NCBI GenBank assembly: GCA_902610105.1
Contig: CACLUN010000040.1
Coordinates: 1 to 6,356, forward strand
Direction of reading: 5' to 3'
Source: an uncultured Bacteroidota bacterium
GTDB lineage: Bacteria > Bacteroidota > Bacteroidia > Flavobacteriales > Flavobacteriaceae
DNA length: 6,356 bases
In this document: in pieces, positions 1 to 6,356 of the stretch
Layout of the letters: the number at the start of each line of letters is the position of its first letter
Position numbering within the stretch: the stretch's first letter is position 1
The notes under the pieces: generated by a model
Told to the model about the DNA's origin: nothing
The model's input: only the letters and a program-made list of their open reading frames with translations
Database searches by the model: none
Translations under genes and position numbers: made by a program

Positions 1-2587
1 TCAAAGTGGTTTAAATGGAATCAACCCAAGAGATATAGAAAGTATTGAGATTTTAAAAGATGCTTCTGCAACAGCAATCTACGGATCAAGAGGTGCTAAT
101 GGAGTTGTTTTAATTACTACAAAATCTGGTTCTGTCGAGGATGGTAAAGGTAAATTTAATGTTTATTTTACATCAACAGTAACAGATATAACTAAGACTT
201 ATGATATGTTAGATGGTGTTGGATATGCAAATTACAGTAATGCAGCAAGAGCTGCAGCTGGAGAAAGCCCAAGGTATAGAGTTGAGGGGGATAATGTTTT
301 TTCATTTTTAACAAATCCTGATGGTACACCCTCTGACGTAGTAGATAACTCCCCTAATGAGCTTTATAATTGGCAAGATTACATTTATGAGCAAGGTATT
401 AGTTCTAATTTAGGAGTTACATTTTCTGGTGCCTCTGATAATGGTGACTATTACCTTTCTGCAGGTTTCAATGATATGAATGGATTAATTGAAAATGCCA
501 ATTTTCAGACAACTGACCTGAGACTAAACTTAAATTATGATATTAATGAAAAGTTAAGAGTTGAGGCTAGACTATCTACATTTTTCAGTGAATCTGATTT
601 TGCTGAAGGTGGTGACTTAATTGGTGGTGATCAGAGTTTTGTTCAACAAACCGTATCATACAACCCAATCATTGCAAACGGTCTTGATGATATCAGTGAT
701 TTTTTTGATGGAAATGTTTTGTCAAATCCTATAGCTTGGATTGACGATTTTACAGATGAATCTAAGGAAAACAGAGTAATTGCCTCACTTGCGGTAAAGT
801 ATAAATTTAATGTCCCTGGATTACAATATGAATTTAGAGTAGGAGGGAATTTAAGAGACAAAGATCGTAGTAGATTTTACGGATTAACAACTTGGCAGGG
901 TGCTAATGCAAATGGATTATATCAACAAATGAAATTAAATGCTCTCACATACCAAGTGAATAACTTTTTAAGGTATAACAGAAACATTAATAGAAATCAT
1001 AGGGTAAACGCAACATTGGGGGTTACTTATGATGTTAGAGATGTATCAAGTAGTACTTATGCGGTTCAAGATTTTGTTACAGCGCAGTTGGGTACAGATC
1101 AACCATTTCTTGGTCAAGTTATTTCCAATCCATTGTTATTGAGAGCTGCTGATCAACAAATGTTTTCACTACTCGGAAGAGTCAATTACACTTTTAAAAA
1201 CAAATATGTTTTGACAGCAAGTTTTAGAAGAGATGGCGTTTCTAAGTTTTCCGAAAATAACAGATATGGGTTCTTCCCATCATTTGCTTTTGCTTGGAGA
1301 GCAGGCTCTGAAAAATTCATTCAAAACCTCGATTTATTTTCAAGTCTTAAATTAAGGGCAGGATGGGGTCAAATTGGTAATCACGGTATTGGTCCATATG
1401 GAACACTACCTAATTATGGAGCATCATCTAGTTTGTATGGAACTCCAACTAACGGAACAACAGTTCCAATTGTACTAAGTAATATTCCAAACCCCGATTT
1501 GACTTGGGAAACTACCGAGCAGTTGAATGTTGGTGTTGATTTTGGATTTAATAATGGAAAAATTAGTGGTACTATTGATGTGTACGAAAAGAACACAAAA
1601 GATCTTCTTCAGCAAACGCCTATTCCAACTTCAACGGGTTTCTCTAACATGTTAATTAACAGGGGAACTTTAGAAAATAAAGGTGTTGAACTTGGATTGG
1701 ATGTAACAGTTATCGATCAGGGAGATTTAAATATTACTGTTGGAGGTAATATTGCATTTAATAAAACTAAAATTGAAAATTTAGGACTAATTCCTGGTGA
1801 TGTTTTAATGGATAACGGATCAGGTGCATATGGTAATTTACCAATTCCTTCATATTTAGGAAATACACCAAGTCGTGGTAACAGTATAAAATTCCCTTTA
1901 AATATATTTTTAGAAGGATATGAAACTGCTCTTTTCTATGGTTGGAAAACAGACGGTATTTTTAAATCTGGTGATCAGATGTATCGAATAAATGGTTCAA
2001 TGTCCCAACCCGGAGATATTAAAGTATTGGATTTAAATGGAGATGGACAGGTTGATTTAGCTGATAGAACAATCATTGGTAATCCAAATCCTGAGTATAT
2101 ATACGGATTTAATGTGAATTTGTCATATAAAGGATTTTCAATGAGAGCTTTATTCAATGGTACTCAAGGTAACGATATTGTTAATGGAAATATGTACAGA
2201 TTTGGTTATGCTGAAGGAACTTACAGAAATATCATCAAAGAAGCTTGGACTGATAGATGGTCTGCTGACAATCCAGACGGCACTTATCCAAGATTAGGCT
2301 ATTCTTCAAATTTATTTGCTGCTGCAATGGATAGGTTTGTAGAAGACGGTAGTTATTTGAGGCTAAAAAATATAACATTAAATTATGATATACCTATTAA
2401 GCCTGATAACTTCATTGATTCTGCGAACGTATATGTTACGGGAACAAATTTATTCACATGGACTGATTATTCAGGGTACGATCCTGAAATTACATCATTT
2501 ATGTACGATGGCTTAGTTCAAGGAGTTGATTGGAATAATAAACCAAACTCAAAGTCTGTCCTTGTAGGGGTCAATTTAACCTTTTAA
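1..2587 (+). CDS. SusC-type TonB-dependent outer-membrane transporter, partial (5' end missing)
   Basis: This gene encodes an outer-membrane beta-barrel that imports oligosaccharides using TonB energy and pairs with the SusD protein that follows. The reading frame is open from base 2, so the first ATG in frame (206) is internal and not the true start. The first 43 visible residues carry the SusC plug signature, including [20 protein letters not shown] followed by [12 protein letters not shown]. About 800 residues of barrel follow, with typical elements such as [10 protein letters not shown] (around base 370), a [12 protein letters not shown] loop (2030-2065) and [11 protein letters not shown]. 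The protein ends in LTF, and a terminal aromatic residue is normal for barrel insertion. The visible part is 861 residues. Full SusC proteins are about 1000, so the signal peptide, the N-terminal extension and the TonB box lie left of the window. No frameshift is visible. The transported glycan cannot be deduced from this sequence. Confidence 0.96.
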   Translation, partial: QSGLNGINPRDIESIEILKDASATAIYGSRGANGVVLITTKSGSVEDGKGKFNVYFTSTVTDITKTYDMLDGVGYANYSNAARAAAGESPRYRVEGDNVFSFLTNPDGTPSDVVDNSPNELYNWQDYIYEQGISSNLGVTFSGASDNGDYYLSAGFNDMNGLIENANFQTTDLRLNLNYDINEKLRVEARLSTFFSESDFAEGGDLIGGDQSFVQQTVSYNPIIANGLDDISDFFDGNVLSNPIAWIDDFTDESKENRVIASLAVKYKFNVPGLQYEFRVGGNLRDKDRSRFYGLTTWQGANANGLYQQMKLNALTYQVNNFLRYNRNINRNHRVNATLGVTYDVRDVSSSTYAVQDFVTAQLGTDQPFLGQVISNPLLLRAADQQMFSLLGRVNYTFKNKYVLTASFRRDGVSKFSENNRYGFFPSFAFAWRAGSEKFIQNLDLFSSLKLRAGWGQIGNHGIGPYGTLPNYGASSSLYGTPTNGTTVPIVLSNIPNPDLTWETTEQLNVGVDFGFNNGKISGTIDVYEKNTKDLLQQTPIPTSTGFSNMLINRGTLENKGVELGLDVTVIDQGDLNITVGGNIAFNKTKIENLGLIPGDVLMDNGSGAYGNLPIPSYLGNTPSRGNSIKFPLNIFLEGYETALFYGWKTDGIFKSGDQMYRINGSMSQPGDIKVLDLNGDGQVDLADRTIIGNPNPEYIYGFNVNLSYKGFSMRALFNGTQGNDIVNGNMYRFGYAEGTYRNIIKEAWTDRWSADNPDGTYPRLGYSSNLFAAAMDRFVEDGSYLRLKNITLNYDIPIKPDNFIDSANVYVTGTNLFTWTDYSGYDPEITSFMYDGLVQGVDWNNKPNSKSVLVGVNLTF

Positions 2588-2589
2588 AA

Positions 2590-4197
2590 ATGAAAAAATT
2601 AAAATCAATAAATAAAATGAAATACTTAAACTACTTATTAATAATTCCAGTTTTGTTTGCAATGTCTTGTGATCTAGAGGAAACCCCTCCATTTTTAGAT
2701 GAGACACTATATCAGGATGTTCAAAGTGCTGAGGCTGCAAGAGATGGAATATATCAGTCAATAACTGGGTATAACACTCAGGAGAGACGTTTGTTTCTTG
2801 AGAATCTTTTTTCAGGTTTAATGTATACTGGAAAAGGTGGGAACAGAGTAACAACAAGAGATATGTCTACATTATGTTCCTTAAAACCAGGATATCATAT
2901 GGATGCTCAGTTCTTATGGCAAGGTTTGTATCAAACTATTGCAAGAGCCAATGGTGCTATTGCTGCAGTGGCAACTGTATCTGACCCTCAAACGCAGGAT
3001 GAAGTAGCATTTAATGATGTTGCTGGTCATGCTTATTTTGTTAGAGCGTGGTCATATTTTAGATTAGCTACACTGTGGGGAGATCTTCCATTATGGTTAG
3101 AACTTCCATCTCAAGGAAACACTAACAAAGCATTATCGCCAGAGGTAGAGATCTACTCACAAATTGTCTCTGATTTACAAACAGCATCTAGTCTAATGAA
3201 TGGTAATGCTGGTATTGGATATCCAAAGCAATATGCTGCCAATATGTTATTATCGAAAGTTTATATGGCAATAGCAACTAATACAGGATTACAAACATCT
3301 GGCGGATCAATGGACTATTGGAGTATGGCATACGATGAAGGTATGAAAGCATATGGTCAATATTCACTTGTTAATGATTTTGCAAGCTTATTCACGGTTG
3401 AAGGTGAAAATTCCAATGAGTCTATTTTTGAATTACAAATTTCTCAAGATGCTACCAACTCTCAAATGGGAAGAAATTTTACACCATGGAAATATAAAGC
3501 AGGCATGCATTTTGGTTGGTTTAGAGTAACTGCATTTCAGCATGATAATCACCTTTTAACCTACGGTGGTAACACGCGTTATAATCCAAATAATCTTAAT
3601 ACAATGCCTGACAAAAGATATGCTGCTACATTTCTGTATGATTACTTTAGATTTGATAGGCCAGCTGCCAGGGTTAGAGCATATCCATCTGCAACTTGGA
3701 GAAGTTCATTTGGAAATTCTCATCCTTATTTATTTAAATGGACTGAGAAAGATAGAACTCATAAAAACCAGTTCAATAGTCAGAATATAGTTGACATGAG
3801 ATATGCAGAGTTATTACTGATGCTAGCTGAGATTTCTAATGAATTGGGTAATGGACAAGAAATGTCATACTTAAAACCAGTTCTTGATAGGGCTGGGGTT
3901 CCAGTCAGAGCTGAGTTTACTCAGGGTCAAGCTTCTTTTAGAGATGCTATAATGGAAGAGTATAAATTTGAATTAATTGGAGAGGGACAGGATTCATTTC
4001 ATGTTAGAAGAAGGGGAATGCAATATTTCTTAAATAACACAATTTTACCTCACAACAATTCTTTTGGAAAAAAGGTTGCTGTTGGTGCAAAAAAATATGT
4101 TGCAAATAGGGAAGTAAAATTCTCAACTAATGAGGCAGAAATTATGAAGTTTTTAATTCCTCTTAGTGAAATAAACACTAATGAATTAATTAATTAG
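2590..4197 (+). CDS. SusD/RagB-type glycan-binding outer-membrane lipoprotein
   Basis: This is the surface lipoprotein that acts as a lid over the SusC barrel and binds the glycan. The N-terminus is a lipoprotein signal peptide with a hydrophobic core (LLIIPVLFAMS) and Cys27 as the lipidation site. The residues after it (DLEE) are acidic, as in Bacteroidota surface-export signals. Family motifs seen are AYFVRAWSYFRLATLWGDLP (148-167), SIFELQ in the middle, RYAELLLMLAE (404-414), a C-terminal FELIGEGQDSFHVRR segment (460-474) and LIPLSEINTNE near the end. The length of 535 aa is normal. The start is uncertain: ATG 2590 lies 2 nt after the susC stop, but ATG 2617 (Met10) also leaves a complete signal peptide and has an A-rich leader. 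Neither has a Shine-Dalgarno sequence, which is usual in this phylum. The next gene starts 1 nt after the stop, so susC, susD and the small gene are very probably cotranscribed. Confidence 0.96.
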   Translation: MKKLKSINKMKYLNYLLIIPVLFAMSCDLEETPPFLDETLYQDVQSAEAARDGIYQSITGYNTQERRLFLENLFSGLMYTGKGGNRVTTRDMSTLCSLKPGYHMDAQFLWQGLYQTIARANGAIAAVATVSDPQTQDEVAFNDVAGHAYFVRAWSYFRLATLWGDLPLWLELPSQGNTNKALSPEVEIYSQIVSDLQTASSLMNGNAGIGYPKQYAANMLLSKVYMAIATNTGLQTSGGSMDYWSMAYDEGMKAYGQYSLVNDFASLFTVEGENSNESIFELQISQDATNSQMGRNFTPWKYKAGMHFGWFRVTAFQHDNHLLTYGGNTRYNPNNLNTMPDKRYAATFLYDYFRFDRPAARVRAYPSATWRSSFGNSHPYLFKWTEKDRTHKNQFNSQNIVDMRYAELLLMLAEISNELGNGQEMSYLKPVLDRAGVPVRAEFTQGQASFRDAIMEEYKFELIGEGQDSFHVRRRGMQYFLNNTILPHNNSFGKKVAVGAKKYVANREVKFSTNEAEIMKFLIPLSEINTNELIN

Positions 4198-4198
4198 A

Positions 4199-4540
4199 AT
4201 GAAAAACTTTTTATCAACCTTTTTTTTAATTATTCCATTAATAATGTTTTCACAAACAGCTACAAAATGGCAACAGAAAAATGCTGATAAGATTTCGGAT
4301 TATGTCATTGAAAAAATGGATTTAAATAAAAAAGATGCTGCTTTTTTTAGTAAAGTTCAGCTTTCTCAAATTGTAGAGAATGCTAATAATATAAAAGAAA
4401 GTGGAGCATCATCCGCTGACGAAAAAAAAGCTGTTTATAGAATTGGTTATACTAACATTAAAGCTAAACTTGAAAAAAGATTTGGTAAAAAGTTAGCTTC
4501 TGATTTATTAAAAGCTGCTAATGAAGCTAGAAATCGATAA
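4199..4540 (+). CDS. Small basic secreted helical protein, function unknown (distantly Spy/CpxP-like)
   Basis: A 113-residue protein that I cannot assign to a named family. It begins with a clear Sec signal peptide (MKNFLSTFFLIIPLIMFS), probably cleaved before Gln19, and has no lipobox cysteine, so a soluble periplasmic or secreted protein is expected. The mature part of about 95 residues has no cysteine and looks almost wholly alpha-helical. By my count it has 20 Lys/Arg against 12 Asp/Glu, so it is clearly basic. The pattern ADKISDYVIEKMDLNKKDAAFF, then a polar helix and a second helix around KLEKRFGKKLASDLLKAA, loosely recalls small periplasmic Spy/CpxP/LTXXQ-type proteins. The LTXXQ motif itself is absent, so this is only a structural analogy. 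ATG 4199 is 1 nt after the susD stop (TAGAATG), which suggests translational coupling. The gene is last before a strong terminator, a position where PULs often encode SusE/F-like binding proteins, but it is far too small to be one. Confidence 0.85.
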   Translation: MKNFLSTFFLIIPLIMFSQTATKWQQKNADKISDYVIEKMDLNKKDAAFFSKVQLSQIVENANNIKESGASSADEKKAVYRIGYTNIKAKLEKRFGKKLASDLLKAANEARNR

Positions 4541-4560
4541 TTTATAATAAAAATTAGTTT

Positions 4561-4590
4561 AAAAAGGAGGAGATATCCTCCTTTTTTTTT
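4561..4590 (+). terminator. Intrinsic (rho-independent) terminator after the susC-susD-small protein genes
   Basis: Bases 4561-4571 (AAAAAGGAGGA) pair perfectly with 4576-4586 (TCCTCCTTTTT) around a GATA loop. This gives an 11-bp stem with a GC-rich middle, followed by T at every position from 4582 to 4590. It begins 20 nt after the stop codon of the small secreted protein. The A-tract on the 5' side means it could also work, less strongly, on the other strand, but no gene there would need it. Only 22 nt separate its end from the sulfatase start. Confidence 0.9.
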
Positions 4591-4612
4591 AATTATTTTT
4601 AAATACTTAACT

Positions 4613-6094
4613 ATGAGAATAAAATATTTAATAGTTTCATTTTATCTAATTTTTAGCTACTCCTTTTCCCAAAAAGAGAAACAAAACATCTTGTTTATAG
4701 GTGTTGATGATATGAGACCTTTGACAAACTCTTATGGTCATCAACAAATGAAGACTCCTAACATTGATAAACTAGCTAGTCAAGGAGTACAATTTAATCA
4801 AGCTTATACTAACATAGCAGTTTGTGGGGCAAGTAGAGCCAGTATTTTGACGGGAGTTCGTGGAAGTCAATCTCGATTTGTAAGTTATTACAGCAGGGCA
4901 GATGAGGATTTGCCTGATGCAGTTGATCTTGCTAAAATTTTTAAAAATAATGGTTACAAAACCTTTTCAATTGGTAAAATATATCATCACGGCGAGGATA
5001 ATATCGAGAACTGGGATTTTTTTAGACCCTTCCAGCATCAAAAGGATTATAAAAATCCAAAATCATTACTTCAAATAAAAGAAAGAGATGAATACCACCC
5101 AACAAATAAAAATCAGATTAAAACACCTCCTTTTGAGTATGCAGAAGTTGATGATTATGCATATAATGATGGTCGGGTTACTAAAACAGCAATTCAGAAT
5201 TTAAAAAAACTTAAAGATTCTAAGGAACCTTTTTTTATGGCAGTTGGGTATATTTCAACTCATCTACCCTTTATTCAACCAACAAAATATAAAAATCTTT
5301 ACAGAGACGAAGATCTTGTTTTCTCTGATCTTAGAACAATTCCTGAAAATGCACCGGCGAGAGCAGTGCATGAATGGACTGAACTTAGAAATGCTTACTT
5401 AGATATTCCGCAGAAAGGGCCTGTTAGCCCCAAGATGGAGAAAGATTTAATTAGAGCATATTATTCAACTGTTAGCTATCTTGATAGTCTTATTGGAAAA
5501 CTTTTAAGTGCATTAGACGATACAGGCCTGAGGGATAATACAACAATAATATTTTGGAGTGATCATGGCTTTTTTCTTGGTGAACACGGCTTTTGGTGTA
5601 AACATCATACATTTCAAGAAGCAATTCATGTACCATTAATAATATCATCTCCTGGAAGGAAAAAAGATTATAAAACTGAGGCCCTAGTTGAATATATTGA
5701 CATTTACCCAACATTGTGCGAAATAGCTGGAATTGAGCCCCCAAAGTACATACATGGTAAAAGTATGGTTCCATTGCTTGATAACCCAAATCAGCAATTT
5801 AAAAATGAGATTTACAGCAGATATCAATTTAGAGAGGTGGTTCAAGATCATGAATTCTCATATCACGAAATATTGAATTACAATAAGTTCTACACTGATA
5901 GAGAGGGAAATGAAAAACCAACTTATGATTCTGATGTTAAAATAGCTGATTACATGTTATTTGATATGAAAAATGATGTTAATCAATCTGTTGATATTTC
6001 TAAAAACTCCAAATATGAATTCTATATCAAGAAATATTCAGAAAAACTAAAAAAAATGAGAGATTTTACTAACCAACCAATTATAATAAAATGA
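4613..6094 (+). CDS. Exported type I sulfatase, iduronate-2-sulfatase-like (S1_7-like)
   Basis: This formylglycine-dependent sulfatase hydrolyses sulfate esters on a saccharide, probably in the periplasm. A Sec signal peptide (about residues 1-19, cleavage before Gln20) precedes the alkaline-phosphatase-like sulfatase fold, and the length of 493 aa is normal. The catalytic set is complete: Asp32-Asp33 (GVDDMRP), the modified Cys71 in CGASRASILTG with Arg75, Lys122 and His125 (GKIYH), His217 (STHLPF), Asp317-His318 (SDHG) and Lys330 (WCKHHTF). Order and spacing match human iduronate-2-sulfatase as I remember it, including a nearly identical SVSYLD...LLSALDD...SDHG...LGEHG block. The smaller C-terminal subdomain holds LFDMKND (449-455). 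The start is firm, since the next Met (34) is inside the active site. Cysteine maturation by a separate sulfatase-maturating enzyme is required, and none is in the window. Sequence similarity does not prove uronic acid as substrate, because members of this branch act on various marine glycans. The gene overlaps the next one by 4 nt. Confidence 0.95.
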   Translation: MRIKYLIVSFYLIFSYSFSQKEKQNILFIGVDDMRPLTNSYGHQQMKTPNIDKLASQGVQFNQAYTNIAVCGASRASILTGVRGSQSRFVSYYSRADEDLPDAVDLAKIFKNNGYKTFSIGKIYHHGEDNIENWDFFRPFQHQKDYKNPKSLLQIKERDEYHPTNKNQIKTPPFEYAEVDDYAYNDGRVTKTAIQNLKKLKDSKEPFFMAVGYISTHLPFIQPTKYKNLYRDEDLVFSDLRTIPENAPARAVHEWTELRNAYLDIPQKGPVSPKMEKDLIRAYYSTVSYLDSLIGKLLSALDDTGLRDNTTIIFWSDHGFFLGEHGFWCKHHTFQEAIHVPLIISSPGRKKDYKTEALVEYIDIYPTLCEIAGIEPPKYIHGKSMVPLLDNPNQQFKNEIYSRYQFREVVQDHEFSYHEILNYNKFYTDREGNEKPTYDSDVKIADYMLFDMKNDVNQSVDISKNSKYEFYIKKYSEKLKKMRDFTNQPIIIK

Positions 6095-6356
6095 AAAAAG
6101 TTGTTTATATAGTTTTATTTTTTGCGATATTAAGTAATTCGCAGAAAAAATTTATTAATGAGCCTCTGGTTTCAGAAATTTTTACAGCTGATCCATCTGC
6201 TCATGTTTTTAATGGAAAAATATATGTATATCCATCCCATGATATAATCGAGGAAAATCCCAAATATGATGATTGTGGTAGTCAATATGCTATGAGAGAT
6301 TATAGAGTCTTATCAATGGATTACATTGGAGGACCAGTTACAATTCATGATGTTGC
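6091..6356 (+). CDS. GH43-like exported glycoside hydrolase, partial (3' end missing)
   Basis: The reading frame starts at ATG 6091, overlapping the sulfatase stop as ATGA, and stays open to the window edge (88 full codons). The protein starts with a Sec signal peptide (MKKVVYIVLFFAILSNS, cleavage near Gln18) and no lipobox, so it should be periplasmic or secreted. The segment FTADPSAHVFNGKIYVYPSH (31-50), followed by YAMRDYRVLSMD (66-77), is the first blade of the five-bladed beta-propeller of glycoside hydrolase family 43 (arabinosidases and xylosidases). Asp34 is at the position of the general base in that family. The general acid and the rest of the propeller lie beyond the right edge, so activity, subfamily and any extra binding domain cannot be judged. 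The overlap with the sulfatase suggests coupled translation and shared substrate. The leader is A-rich with no Shine-Dalgarno sequence. Confidence 0.88.
   Translation, partial: MKKVVYIVLFFAILSNSQKKFINEPLVSEIFTADPSAHVFNGKIYVYPSHDIIEENPKYDDCGSQYAMRDYRVLSMDYIGGPVTIHDV

Noticed and set aside
206..208. ATG 206 as the start of the SusC gene
   Set aside because: The same frame is open to the left edge and encodes the conserved plug signature, so this Met is internal.
2030..2065. EF-hand-like [12 protein letters not shown] loop in the SusC barrel, possible specific calcium sensor
   Set aside because: This Asp/Asn/Gly loop followed by [10 protein letters not shown] is a recurring feature of SusC proteins in general, so it is described within the transporter entry and not treated as new.
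2576..2857. Open frame of 93 codons on the minus strand across the susC-susD junction
   Set aside because: It is antisense to two well-supported genes, has no recognisable protein features and includes the complement of the susD signal peptide; it is a by-product of the coding sequence opposite.
3566..3790. Open frame of 74 codons on the plus strand within susD
   Set aside because: It lies in another frame wholly inside a conserved SusD domain and its isoleucine/leucine-rich translation shows no domain or signal peptide pattern that fits its position.
4594..4601. TATTTTTA resembling the Bacteroidota -7 box (TAnnTTTG) just before the sulfatase
   Set aside because: There is no -33 TTG/TTTG at the right distance (that region is the terminator stem), the start of transcription would fall practically on the ATG, and such matches are frequent in T-rich DNA.
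5490..5789. Open frame of 99 codons on the minus strand within the sulfatase
   Set aside because: It is antisense to the most conserved C-terminal half of the sulfatase active-site region (SDHG to LGEHG), and its translation has no recognisable motif.

Overview
The window is an AT-rich stretch of a Bacteroidota genome, most likely a marine flavobacterium. It is the central part of a polysaccharide utilization locus (PUL). This rests on an adjacent SusC/SusD pair, Bacteroidota-type signal peptides (several with a Ser-Gln cleavage site), A/T-rich start regions with no Shine-Dalgarno sequence, and a sulfatase followed by a glycoside hydrolase. All genes are on the + strand and packed head to tail. 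Species and exact substrate cannot be read from the sequence.

Layout: (1) 1-2587, the C-terminal part of a SusC-type TonB-dependent outer-membrane transporter, cut by the left edge within the plug domain. (2) 2590-4197, a SusD-type surface glycan-binding lipoprotein, 2 nt after susC. (3) 4199-4540, a small, basic, secreted, probably helical protein of unknown function, 1 nt after susD. (4) 4561-4590, a strong intrinsic terminator with a perfect 11-bp stem, a GATA loop and a run of nine T. (5) 4613-6094, an exported type I sulfatase resembling iduronate-2-sulfatase (S1_7-like), with all expected catalytic residues. (6) 6091-6356, the first 88 codons of an exported GH43-like glycosidase, overlapping the sulfatase stop codon by ATGA and cut by the right edge.

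Inferred working: SusC and SusD capture and import oligosaccharides from a sulfated glycan. In the periplasm the sulfatase removes sulfate esters and the GH43-like enzyme cleaves a glycosidic bond, probably of a pentose such as xylose or arabinose. The ATGA overlap suggests the two enzymes are made together. The terminator between the binding/uptake genes and the enzyme genes, with only 22 nt left before the sulfatase start, suggests a stepped expression level within one transcript.

The PUL type itself is well known. The less ordinary elements are the small basic secreted protein coupled to susD, the terminator inside the gene cluster, and a substitution beside the active-site histidine of the sulfatase. 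I see no evidence for an entirely new class of system. There is no RNA gene, CRISPR array, insertion sequence or regulator in the window, and no gene-free stretch longer than 72 bases.
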